Source of the DNA: Phycisphaera sp.
GTDB taxonomy: Bacteria; Planctomycetota; Phycisphaerae; Phycisphaerales; Zrk34
Assembly (NCBI GenBank): GCA_016125285.1
Contig: WGMA01000065.1
Span: forward strand, 26,852-90,851
DNA: 64,000 nucleotides
Direction: 5' to 3'
Part shown: in pieces, positions 35,857 through 44,184 of the stretch
Layout: each line of letters starts with the position of its first letter
Numbering within the stretch: position 1 is the stretch's first letter
Made by a program: the position numbers and the translations under genes
The notes under the pieces: generated by a model
The model's database searches: none
What the model saw: the letters and a program-made list of their open reading frames with translations, nothing else
What the model was told of the DNA's origin: nothing

Positions 35857-36705
35857 ATGCCCAGTCGGTCGGACATGCAGGCGTTGGTCGAGCAGATGCG
35901 ACGGCTGACGGACGGGGCGAGCGGAGGGAGATCAAGCGGACGCGAAGCGGTGATCGCGACGGGCTGGGACGCGGTCGACGAGGCGTTGGGCGACGCGACA
36001 GGCGCGGGCGACACACCCGGCGCGACAGGCGGGCTGCGATGCGGCGCGGTGCACGAGTGGTTCGGCGCCGACGAGCCGCCGCTGTGTGTGCTGGAGCACC
36101 TGGCGCGACGCGTGGCGACGCGTGACGCGCGGCGCGTGGTGGTGTGGATCGGACGCGCGTGCTGGCCCTACCCGTGGGCGCTGGCGCACGGAAGCGTCGA
36201 TGTGCTGGGCGAGGCGTTGTGGGTCGACCCGCCCGACGCCGGGGCGCGGCTGTGGGCGATCGATCAGGCGGCGCGCTGCGCGGGCGTCGCGGCGGTGATC
36301 GCCGACGGCAGCGCGTTGACGATGGCCGCGACACGTCGCCTGCAACTCGCCGCACGAGCCGCGGGCACGCTGGTGCTGCTGAGCCGGCCCGGCCGCGAAC
36401 GCGACCGGCTCTCCGCGGCGACCACGCGCTGGCTCGTCCGCCCGGCGCGTTCCCCCACCGGTCGGCCGCGATGGAAGGTCACACTGATCCGATGTAAATC
36501 CGCATCGCTCGGCACGGGCTCAGGCTCCGGCGTCACCACACGCGCGGGCCCGCCGCCGACGTGGCGTCTGGAGTGGGACGATGCAACGGCTGCTATCCAT
36601 CTGGCTGGCGACGTGGGCGACCGATCGGGTGACGCGACGACGAGCGCGACCGAACGGCACGACTCGCGCGACCCAAGCGAACGGCACGAACGCCGATCGG
36701 CGTAG
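35857..36705 (+). CDS. imuA: ImuA-type RecA-like protein of the mutasome
   Basis: A 282-residue protein placed ahead of imuB and dnaE2. It shows ImuA/SulA-like features: GGLRCGAVHEWFGADEPPL near the start of the core, VVVWIGRACWPYPWALAH, and LQLAARAAGTLVLLSRPG. ImuA is thought to recruit the ImuB/DnaE2 translesion machinery after DNA damage. The classical Walker A of RecA is not evident, as is usual for this family. The ATG at 35857 follows a GGAG site. A TTG 36 bases upstream is possible but would overlap the suspected SOS box. It overlaps imuB by 125 bp in another frame, and the Arg/Asp/Ser-rich last 40 residues look poorly conserved. Confidence 0.85.
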   Translation: MPSRSDMQALVEQMRRLTDGASGGRSSGREAVIATGWDAVDEALGDATGAGDTPGATGGLRCGAVHEWFGADEPPLCVLEHLARRVATRDARRVVVWIGRACWPYPWALAHGSVDVLGEALWVDPPDAGARLWAIDQAARCAGVAAVIADGSALTMAATRRLQLAARAAGTLVLLSRPGRERDRLSAATTRWLVRPARSPTGRPRWKVTLIRCKSASLGTGSGSGVTTRAGPPPTWRLEWDDATAAIHLAGDVGDRSGDATTSATERHDSRDPSERHERRSA

Positions 36706-38290
36706 ACCACACGCACCACCCATCGTGCTCACGCGTATCGACCGCGGCCGCCACATCGTCGCGCACGCGTGCGGCGTGGCGCGGGCGGCGGGCGTAACGA
36801 TCGGCATGGACGTGGCGCACGCGCGGGCGCTGCTGCCGACGGGCAACGACCGCAGCAACAGCGGCGGCGAGGACAACGGCGGCGTCCGCATCGAGCCGCA
36901 CGACCCGCAGCGCGACGCCGCGGCGCTGCACGCGCTGGCGCGATGGGCGGTGCGCTTCACGCCCGTCGTCGCGCCCGATCCGCCCGACGGCCTACTGCTC
37001 GACATCGCCGGTTGTCAGCGACTCTACGGCGGCGAGGCCCCGCTGCTGCGGCGCGTGACCGACGCGATCGCGTCGCTCGGCTTCACCGCCCGCGCCGCGA
37101 TCGCCCCGAGCGTCGGCGGCGCGTGGGCGATCGCCCGCTACGGCGTCGACCGCGCGATCATCGACACGCCCGCGCAGCTGTGCGACGCCCTGGCCGGCCT
37201 GCCCGTCTGCGCCCTGCGGCTCGACACGCCCGTCGCCGTCGCACTCGCCGAGATCGCCATCGAGCGAATCGGCGACCTGTACGCCCTGCCGCGCCGCTCG
37301 CTGGCCACGCGCTTCGGCGGCGACGTGCTGCTGCGACTCGACCAGGCGCTCGGCCGCGCGTTCGAGCCGGTCGACGCCGTGCAGCCGCCCGACCCCGTGC
37401 GTGTCACGCGCGCGTTCGACGGGCCCGTCGTCAACCTCGAGGGAGTCATGCTCACCGTCCGCCAGCTCACCGTCGACCTGCACGCCGAGCTCGCCCGCCG
37501 CGAGGCCGGGGCACGCCGCATCGACCTCACGCTCGACCGCATCGACACCGACACGATCACGCACACCGTCACGCTCAGCCGCCCCACCCGCGACGCGTCG
37601 CACGTCTGGGCCCTGCTGCGCCCGATCGCCGAGCGCGCACACCTCGGCCACGGCGTCGAGCGCATCACCCTCGCCGCGACACACACCGCGCGGCTCACGC
37701 ATCAGCAGGCACGCCTCGACGGTGGCGATGACGGCGACGGCGATGGCGACGGCGATGGCAACGCGCGCGGCACGCAGCGCAACGGGCCGCGCCTCGACAA
37801 GCACGTCGGCCGGCTCGTCGATCACATCACCAGCCGCCTCGGCCCGCAGCGCGTCCGCCGCGTGCTGCCCGAGCCGACGCACGTGCCCGAGTCCGCGTTT
37901 GTGAGTCGTCCGATCGAGCAACATGTCGAGCCGCACACATCGCACGCGTCGCACGACACGCACGACACGCGTGTCGTCGACGCCGACCGCCCCTCGCGCG
38001 TCTACCGCCGGCCGCGCCCCGTGCGTGTCATCCTCATGGCGCCCGACGGCCCGGTCATGTCGATGCAGCACGACAACCGCCGCGATCACCGCGCCGACGA
38101 CGACACGCGCATCGTCACCACCATCGGCCCCGAGCGCATCACCACCCCGTGGTGGGCCGACGCGCACGACCGCGCCGCCATGCCCGTCACGCGCGACTAC
38201 TACAAGCTGCAGGACGCGACCGGCCGATGGTGGTGGGCCTTCCGCGAGATCGAGACCGGCCGGTGGTTCATCCACGGCCGATGGAGCTGA
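36581..38290 (+). CDS. imuB: ImuB, Y-family polymerase-like mutasome protein
   Basis: A 569-residue Y-family polymerase relative. It begins MQRLLSIWLATWATDRV, has ITIGMDVAHARALLP-like fingers (VTIGMDVAHARALLP), the palm segment LLLDIAGCQRLYGGEAPLLR, and the ImuB ending ITTPWWADAHDRAAMPVTRD and WWWAFREIETGRWFIHGRWS. ImuB generally lacks polymerase activity and bridges DnaE2 to the beta clamp. The start follows a GGAG site and lies within the end of imuA. The middle holds a low-complexity run (DGDGDGDGDG near 37728-37760). The stop overlaps the ribosome site of dnaE2, so all three genes are coupled. Confidence 0.92.
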   Translation: MQRLLSIWLATWATDRVTRRRARPNGTTRATQANGTNADRRRPHAPPIVLTRIDRGRHIVAHACGVARAAGVTIGMDVAHARALLPTGNDRSNSGGEDNGGVRIEPHDPQRDAAALHALARWAVRFTPVVAPDPPDGLLLDIAGCQRLYGGEAPLLRRVTDAIASLGFTARAAIAPSVGGAWAIARYGVDRAIIDTPAQLCDALAGLPVCALRLDTPVAVALAEIAIERIGDLYALPRRSLATRFGGDVLLRLDQALGRAFEPVDAVQPPDPVRVTRAFDGPVVNLEGVMLTVRQLTVDLHAELARREAGARRIDLTLDRIDTDTITHTVTLSRPTRDASHVWALLRPIAERAHLGHGVERITLAATHTARLTHQQARLDGGDDGDGDGDGDGNARGTQRNGPRLDKHVGRLVDHITSRLGPQRVRRVLPEPTHVPESAFVSRPIEQHVEPHTSHASHDTHDTRVVDADRPSRVYRRPRPVRVILMAPDGPVMSMQHDNRRDHRADDDTRIVTTIGPERITTPWWADAHDRAAMPVTRDYYKLQDATGRWWWAFREIETGRWFIHGRWS

Positions 38291-38292
38291 CG

Positions 38293-41200
38293 ATGCCCGA
38301 CCCGCCCACACCCAAGCACCGCCCGCACCCGGCGCGATCGGCTCCTCTCCACCATGTGGGGGAGAGGTCGGGTGAGGGGATCGATCGCACGAATACGGCG
38401 CACGATGCGGGCAACGTCAGCCACGGCCGCGGCGTTCACCCTCACCCCAACCCTCGCCCTCCAGGGAGAGGGAGTCGCGACCACGCCCGTTACGCCGAGC
38501 TCCACGTCACCACCAACTTCACCTTCCTCACCGGCGCGTCGCACCCCGACGAGTACGTCACCCGCGCCGCCGAGCTCGGCCTGCACGCCGTCGCCATCAC
38601 GGACGTCAACACGCTGTCCGGCGTCGTGCGCGCGCACGTCGCGGCGCAACGCGTCGGCATCCCGCTCGTCGTCGGCTGCCGCCTCGTCCTCGCCAACCCG
38701 ATCGCCGCGCAGCGCGCCGACATGCCGCCACTCAGCGTGCTCGTCTACCCCACCGACCTCGCGTCGTACGGCCGACTCTGCCGCCTGCTCACGCTCGGCA
38801 AGCGCCGCGCCGCCAAGGGCCGATGCGACCTCCGCCTGCACGACCTGCTCGACCACCACCCCGGCCTGCTCGCCGCGGTCATCCCCCCGCCGACGCTCGA
38901 CGACGACTTCCTCGACGTCATGCGTGGCCTCCGCCGCGTGTTCGACGACGACCGCCTTTCGCTCGTCGCCTCACGCTCCCACAGCCAGCGCGACCGCGAC
39001 CGACTCGCGCAGCTCGCCGCCGCTGCGTCGCACCTACGCGTGCCGATGCTCGCGACCAACGACGTGCACCACCACACGCCGCAGCGCAAGCCGCTGCACG
39101 ACATCGTCACCTGCATCCGCCACGGCTGCACCATCGCACAGGCCGGGCTCCGCATCCAGCCCAACGCCGAGCGCCACCTCAAAGCCCCCGACGAGATGGC
39201 ACGCCTCTTCGCCGAGTATCCCGACGCAATCGCGCGCAGCGTCGACCTCGCCGACCGCGCCGCCGGGTTCACGCTCGACCAGCTCCGCTACCAGTACCCC
39301 GACGAGGTCGTGCCGCCCGGCCGCACGCCCATCGCCCACCTCACCGACCTCACCCGCACCCACGCCGCGCACCGCTACCCGCAAGGCGTGCCCGACAAGG
39401 TCCAGCGCCTCATCGACCACGAGCTGCAACTCATCGACGAGCTCAACTACGCGCACTACTTCCTGACCGTCTACGACATCGTCGAGTTCGCCAGGTCGCG
39501 CGGCATCCTCTGCCAGGGGCGCGGCGCCGCGGCGAACTCCGCCGTGTGCTACGTGCTCGGCGTCACCGCCGTCGACCCCGTCCGCGTCGACATGCTGTTC
39601 GAGCGCTTCGTCAGCCGCGAACGCGACGAGCCGCCCGACATCGACATCGACTTCGAGCACGAACGCCGCGAGGAGGTCATCCAGTACATCTACGCGAAGT
39701 ACGGCCGCGACCGCGCCGCGCTCACCGCCGAGGTCATCACCTACCGCGGACGCCTCGCCGTGCGCGAGGTCGGCAAGGCGCTCGGCCTGTCGCTCGACGC
39801 CGTCGACCGACTCGCGAAAAACCTCGACTGGTGGGACACCGACGTGCGCGCCGACCGCGTCCGCCAACTCGGCTTCAACCCCGACGCCCCGATCATCCGC
39901 CACCTCGTCGCCCTCGCCACCGAGCTGCAGGGCTTCCCGCGCCACCTCTCCCAGCACGTCGGCGGCTTCGTCATCACCCAACGCCCGCTCTGCGAGCTGG
40001 TCCCCATCGAAAACGCCGCGATGCCCGACCGCACCGTCATCGAGTGGGACAAGGACGACATCGACGCGATGGGAATGTTGAAGGTGGACTGTTTGGGGTT
40101 GGGGATGTTGAGCTGTATTCGTAAGGCGTTGGATATGATCAACGCAAAGCGGGATTTGGGATTTGGGATTTCGGATTTCGGATTGTCCAGAGAACACGTC
40201 GCGGGCAACATCAACGGCTTGCCATCAAATCCGAAATCCCAAATCCCAAATCCGAAATTTGAAACGCTACGCTTAGACAACATCCCCCCCGAAGACCCCG
40301 CCGTGTACGACATGATCTGCGACGCCGACACCATCGGCGTGTTCCAGATCGAGAGCCGCGCGCAGATGTCGATGCTGCCGCGGTTGCGTCCGCGGAACTA
40401 CTACGACCTGGTGATCGAGGTCGCGATCGTGCGCCCCGGGCCGATCCAGGGACAGATGGTGCATCCGTACCTGCGTCGGCGACGTGGCGATGAGCCGGTC
40501 ACGTACCCCGACGAGCGTGTGCGCGGCGTGCTCGAGCGCACGCTGGGCGTGCCGCTGTTCCAGGAACAGGTGATGTCGCTGGCGGTCGTCGCCGCGGGCT
40601 TCACGCCGGGCGAGGCCGACCAATTGCGCCGCGCGATCGCCGCGTGGAAAAGCCGCGGCCAGAACCGCATCCTCGAGTTCGAACGACGATTCATCGGCGG
40701 CATGCTCGCGCGCGGCTACAAGCGAGACTTCGCCGACCGACTCTTCCGCCAGATCCAGGGCTTCGGCGACTACGGCTTCCCCGAGTCGCACGCCGCGAGC
40801 TTCGCGCTGCTGGTCTACGTCTCGGCGTGGCTCAAGCGTCACCACCCCGCCGCGTTCGCCGCCGCCCTGATCAACAGCCAGCCGATGGGCTTCTACGCCC
40901 CCGCCCAGATCGTCCGCGACGCCAAGGCCCACGGCGTCGAGGTCCGCGGCGTCGACGTCAACCGCTCCGCGTGGGACTGCATGCTGGAGATTTCGGATTG
41001 CGGATTGCGGATTGCGGATGTGCCAGGGGCAACTGCGAACGCAACATTGTCAGCGCGTGACAAATCCGCAATCCGCAATCCGAAATCCGAAATTCGCTTG
41101 GGCATGCGCATGGTGCGCGGCCTCCGCGAACCCGACGCCCGCGCCATCGCCGATGCCGTCCAACGCCACGGCCCGTTCACCTCCGTCGTCGCCCTGTGGC

Positions 41201-41826
41201 GAGCCAGCGGCGTGCGGGCTTCGGCGCTCAAGCGGCTCGCCGCGGCAGACGCGTTCGCCTCGATGGGCCTCGACCGACAGGCCGCGCTGTGGGAAGTCCG
41301 CGCGCTGCACGACGAGGACCTGCCGCTGTTCGATCAGATCAACGAGCCGACCGCGCCGCCCACCGAGGACGAGCCGACCGTGCAGTTGCCCGCCATCCCC
41401 GAGCCGCGCAAGGTCGTGCAGGACTACCGCCACGTCGGCCTGTCGCTGCGCGCCCATCCGCTGTCGTTCCTGCGCGACCAGCTCAACCGCCGCGGCGTCA
41501 CCCCAGCCGCCGACCTGCTCGACGCCCAGCGCCACCCCACCGACACCCGCGTCGCCGTCGCCGGCCTCGTGCTCTGCCGCCAGCGCCCCGGCACCGCGTC
41601 CGGCGTCATCTTCATGACCCTCGAGGACGAGACCGGCGTCGCCAACCTCATCGTCCGCCCACACGTCTACGAGGCCCACCGCCGCGCCGCCCGACACGGC
41701 GTCGTCATCGTCGCCCACGGCAAGGTCGAGCGCGACGGCCAGGTCGTCCACCTGCTCGCCGAGCGATTCGACGACCTCAGCGACCGCTTCCAGCAGCTGC
41801 TCGTCAAGCCCCGCGAGTTCCGCTGA
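38293..41826 (+). CDS. dnaE2: error-prone DNA polymerase III alpha subunit DnaE2 (ImuC)
   Basis: A 1177-residue C-family polymerase for damage-induced, error-prone synthesis. The PHP domain starts at YAELHVTTNFTFLTGASHPD. The polymerase part has LCQGRGAAANSAVCYVLGVT, catalytic acidic residues in RDEPPDIDIDFEHERREEV, and EVAIVRPGPIQGQMVHPYLR. The HhH region and an OB fold near the end (VAVAGLVLCRQRPGTASGVI) follow. It is about 100 residues longer than usual. The excess matches three in-frame palindromic insertions at residues about 17-63, 619-657 and 899-935. The ATG at 38293 has GGAG 6 bases upstream, within the imuB stop. Whether the insertions alter activity is unknown. Confidence 0.93.
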   Translation: MPDPPTPKHRPHPARSAPLHHVGERSGEGIDRTNTAHDAGNVSHGRGVHPHPNPRPPGRGSRDHARYAELHVTTNFTFLTGASHPDEYVTRAAELGLHAVAITDVNTLSGVVRAHVAAQRVGIPLVVGCRLVLANPIAAQRADMPPLSVLVYPTDLASYGRLCRLLTLGKRRAAKGRCDLRLHDLLDHHPGLLAAVIPPPTLDDDFLDVMRGLRRVFDDDRLSLVASRSHSQRDRDRLAQLAAAASHLRVPMLATNDVHHHTPQRKPLHDIVTCIRHGCTIAQAGLRIQPNAERHLKAPDEMARLFAEYPDAIARSVDLADRAAGFTLDQLRYQYPDEVVPPGRTPIAHLTDLTRTHAAHRYPQGVPDKVQRLIDHELQLIDELNYAHYFLTVYDIVEFARSRGILCQGRGAAANSAVCYVLGVTAVDPVRVDMLFERFVSRERDEPPDIDIDFEHERREEVIQYIYAKYGRDRAALTAEVITYRGRLAVREVGKALGLSLDAVDRLAKNLDWWDTDVRADRVRQLGFNPDAPIIRHLVALATELQGFPRHLSQHVGGFVITQRPLCELVPIENAAMPDRTVIEWDKDDIDAMGMLKVDCLGLGMLSCIRKALDMINAKRDLGFGISDFGLSREHVAGNINGLPSNPKSQIPNPKFETLRLDNIPPEDPAVYDMICDADTIGVFQIESRAQMSMLPRLRPRNYYDLVIEVAIVRPGPIQGQMVHPYLRRRRGDEPVTYPDERVRGVLERTLGVPLFQEQVMSLAVVAAGFTPGEADQLRRAIAAWKSRGQNRILEFERRFIGGMLARGYKRDFADRLFRQIQGFGDYGFPESHAASFALLVYVSAWLKRHHPAAFAAALINSQPMGFYAPAQIVRDAKAHGVEVRGVDVNRSAWDCMLEISDCGLRIADVPGATANATLSARDKSAIRNPKSEIRLGMRMVRGLREPDARAIADAVQRHGPFTSVVALWRASGVRASALKRLAAADAFASMGLDRQAALWEVRALHDEDLPLFDQINEPTAPPTEDEPTVQLPAIPEPRKVVQDYRHVGLSLRAHPLSFLRDQLNRRGVTPAADLLDAQRHPTDTRVAVAGLVLCRQRPGTASGVIFMTLEDETGVANLIVRPHVYEAHRRAARHGVVIVAHGKVERDGQVVHLLAERFDDLSDRFQQLLVKPREFR
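38344..38477. repeat. in-frame palindromic repeat insertion A in dnaE2
   Basis: Two hairpin ends of a CCTCTCC/GTGAGGG-type element lie inside the coding sequence. CCTCTCC (38344-38350) pairs with GGAGAGG (38361-38367). GTGAGGG (38372-38378) pairs with CCCTCAC (38439-38445), and CCCTC pairs with the GAGGG-type run near 38467. It encodes a Gly/His/Pro-rich segment just before the PHP domain. Elements of this look are common between genes in planctomycete-like genomes; that comparison is from memory. Confidence 0.65.
40152..40253. repeat. in-frame palindromic repeat insertion B in dnaE2
   Basis: A 27-bp perfect inverted repeat has arms at 40152-40178 and 40227-40253, made of GGATTTGGGATTT-type units, separated by 48 bp. 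It is inserted between INAKR and the conserved IPPEDPAVYDM segment, and it keeps the frame open. It encodes LGFGISDFGLSRE and SNPKSQIPNPKFE. Confidence 0.9.
40990..41086. repeat. in-frame palindromic repeat insertion C in dnaE2
   Basis: A 24-bp perfect inverted repeat has arms at 40990-41013 and 41063-41086, made of GGATTGCGGATT-type units. It is inserted between WDCMLE and LGMRMVRGL and encodes ISDCGLRIAD and SAIRNPKSEI. It belongs to the same family as insertion B, with a slightly different unit. Confidence 0.9.
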
Positions 41827-41921
41827 CGCCTCGGGCGAACGCACCACGCCGCTCGCGACCCGCGCCCTCCACCGACGACGCCACATGTGATATCTTTCCT
41901 CTTCCGGACTGGAGGCGTCCC

Positions 41922-42455
41922 ATCGATACCTCGTGGCGTGAACATCCCAAACTGCGCGACCGGCTCAGCGCCGAGCATCCCGACACCACCCAGGTCGTCG
42001 TGCACGACGGCGGGCCGCGCGTGACCGACCGCTCGCCCGAACTCATCTGGGTGCGCGTCACCGGCTGCTACAAGGACGTGTTCACCGGCCTCGTCCTCAA
42101 TCAGCCCTACCACCTCACGTCCGTCGCCCAACGAAGCGAGATCAAGTTCGTCGTGCCCGACGGCGGCGACATCGCACTCATGGTCACCGACCGATACCTC
42201 ATCGAACGCACCGACTGGATCATCACGCCCTGCGACCAGTGCGGCCTGACCGACCTGTTCGACGCCCCGTCCGACCTCATCCGACAGCTGTTCCCCAACA
42301 TCCCGCCCGACGCCGTGCTCGACACCTTCACCACCTTCTGCGGCAAGTGCGGCGGCGTGCAGGTCGTAAGACACAAAGACGCCAGCCTCGACGAGGAACC
42401 CACCATCCGCATCCCACAACGCACCTCAAAGAAGTGGTGGCAGTTCTGGCGATGA
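41922..42455 (+). CDS. conserved-looking zinc-ribbon protein of unknown function
   Basis: A protein of about 177 residues that I do not recognise. It has a beta-rich body (ELIWVRVTGCYKDVFTGLVL, EIKFVVPDGGDIALMVTDRY) and two CxxC pairs (PCDQCGLTDLF and FCGKCGGVQVV), which suggests a zinc ribbon. The C-terminus is short and basic (KKWWQFWR). No ATG, GTG or TTG is found near the apparent start. A GGAGG lies at 41911-41915, exactly 6 bases before an in-frame ATC at 41922. A GTG near 42000 is the other choice, but it would drop the HPKLRDRLSAEHPDTTQ segment. It follows dnaE2 by about 95 bp; the link to it is unknown. Confidence 0.6.
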   Translation: MDTSWREHPKLRDRLSAEHPDTTQVVVHDGGPRVTDRSPELIWVRVTGCYKDVFTGLVLNQPYHLTSVAQRSEIKFVVPDGGDIALMVTDRYLIERTDWIITPCDQCGLTDLFDAPSDLIRQLFPNIPPDAVLDTFTTFCGKCGGVQVVRHKDASLDEEPTIRIPQRTSKKWWQFWR

Positions 42456-42831
42456 CACCCCGTGCGCACCAACGCGCACGCAAAACCCCTTCAGCCGGAT
42501 TTAGTCACAAAAAAGTCATTACCCCGCGCCGCTCGACTTACAAAACCACGCCCCACGCGTCGCGACGCCCCCGTGCGCACCTGCGCGTCGTTTCGCCCAT
42601 TTATAGAGAGCACATTCATGCCCCAACACTCAGACACACTGCGCGCCGATCGTGACTCCGCGCCGAACCCACGCCTGCGAATGCTGCGCGACGATGTGGG
42701 TCCCCCCATTTTGCATTTCGCACTTTTCAATTTGCACTTTGCATTGCCGACGCGGATGCGTCGGCACCCCTCCCCCACCCCCCCCCCACACACACACACA
42801 CAGGAAAGGAGGCGAAACGGCGATGAGTGAC
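42456..42831. other. repeat-rich convergent intergenic region
   Basis: A 376-bp gap between converging genes with no convincing gene. It contains an AT-rich degenerate repeat of TTTGCA-type units (about 42709-42745), a perfect 8-bp hairpin GCCGACGC-GGAT-GCGTCGGC (42746-42765), and a C-run followed by a (CA)n microsatellite (about 42776-42802). The small open frames here look like chance. Confidence 0.6.
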
Positions 42832-44136
42832 TTACACCGACGCAAACGCACGGGTAGCGGCGGCGAGCGTCTCGTCGATCGCCTCCTCGTCGTGCGCGAG
42901 GCTCACGAACCACGCCTCGAACTGGCTCGGCGGCAGCGTCACCCCCTGGTCGAGCATCGTGCGGAAGAACCGGCCGAACGCCGCGGTGTCGCACGCGGTC
43001 GCCCCCGCGTAATCCGTCACTGGCTTGTCGGTGAAGAACGGCGTAATCATCGAGCCGACGCGGTTGATCTGGATCGACACGCCGCTCGCCTCCGCCGCCT
43101 CGATCAGCCCGTCGGCCAGGCGCTGCGTCAGATCGTCGAGCCGCTTGTACGAGCCCGGCTCGCGGAGCACCTCGAGCGTCGCGAGCCCCGCGGCCATCGC
43201 GACCGGGTTGCCCGACAGCGTGCCCGCCTGATAGATCGGCCCGACCGGCGCCATCCGGTTCATGATCTCGGCGCTCGCGCCGTACGCCGCGCAGGGCAGC
43301 CCCCCCCCCAGCACCTTGCCGAGGCACGTGATGTCCGGCGTCACATCGAACTTCGCCTGGGCGCCGCCGAACGCGACGCGGAACCCGGTCATCACCTCGT
43401 CGAAGATCAGCAGCGTGCCGTGGTCGTCGCACAGCTTGCGGAGGCCCGCGAGATAGCCGTCGGACGGCGGCACGCAGCCCATGTTGCCCGCGACGGGCTC
43501 GATGATGATCGCGGCGATCGCGCCGTCGTGCTCACCGAACAGCGCCGCCGCGGCGTCCAGGTCGTTGTACGGCATCAGCAGCGTGTCGGCCGTCGCGCCC
43601 TTCGGTACGCCCGGCGAGCTCGGCACGCCCAGCGTCGTCGCGCCGCTGCCGGCCTGCACCAGCAACGCATCCGCATGACCGTGATACCCGCCCACACATT
43701 TGACGATCTTGTCGCGCCCCGTCGCGCCGCGCGCCAACCGGATCGCCGACATCGTCGCCTCCGTGCCGCTGTTGACAAAGCGCACCACGTCGACGCTCGG
43801 CACGGCCTTGATCACCGCCTCGGCCAGCTGCGACTCGGCCTCCGTCGGCATGCCGAAGCTCGCCCCGCGCGACGCGGCGCGCGTCACCGCCGCCACCACC
43901 GCCGGGTGCGCGTGGCCCGCGATCAGCGGCCCGTAGCTGCACACGTAATCCACGTACTCGTTGCCGTCGACGTCCGTCACCCGGCAGCCCGCGCCCGAGC
44001 GGATCACGATCGGCGACCCGCCCACCGCGCTGTACGCACGCACCGGCGAGTTGACGCCGCCCGGCATCAACTGCTGAGCCTTCGCGTGCGAGGCGTGGGA
44101 CTGCGCGTAGCGTGTGTCGTCGGCGGGCGTGTTCAT
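42832..44136 (-). CDS. hemL: glutamate-1-semialdehyde 2,1-aminomutase
   Basis: A 434-residue class-III aminotransferase that converts glutamate-1-semialdehyde to 5-aminolevulinate in the C5 route to heme. PLP-binding lysine K274 lies in TCLGKVLGGGLP. Other family marks are MPGGVNSPVRAY, FVNSGTEATMSAIRLARGAT, GGYHGHADALLVQAGSGA and LLIFDEVMTGFR. The length matches the family (about 425-430). Its ATG at 44136 lies 48 bp downstream of purD, so the two may be co-transcribed. A heme supply fits the two cytochrome operons nearby. Confidence 0.96.
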   Translation of the reverse strand: MNTPADDTRYAQSHASHAKAQQLMPGGVNSPVRAYSAVGGSPIVIRSGAGCRVTDVDGNEYVDYVCSYGPLIAGHAHPAVVAAVTRAASRGASFGMPTEAESQLAEAVIKAVPSVDVVRFVNSGTEATMSAIRLARGATGRDKIVKCVGGYHGHADALLVQAGSGATTLGVPSSPGVPKGATADTLLMPYNDLDAAAALFGEHDGAIAAIIIEPVAGNMGCVPPSDGYLAGLRKLCDDHGTLLIFDEVMTGFRVAFGGAQAKFDVTPDITCLGKVLGGGLPCAAYGASAEIMNRMAPVGPIYQAGTLSGNPVAMAAGLATLEVLREPGSYKRLDDLTQRLADGLIEAAEASGVSIQINRVGSMITPFFTDKPVTDYAGATACDTAAFGRFFRTMLDQGVTLPPSQFEAWFVSLAHDEEAIDETLAAATRAFASV

Positions 44137-44184
44137 GTTGCACCTGTGCGTGGGGAGCCTATCCGGTGGACAGCGATACGTATT

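Noticed and set aside
37715..37765. Repeat tract in imuB as a frameshift site
   Set aside because: It is a short Asp-Gly coding repeat and the frame stays intact on both sides.
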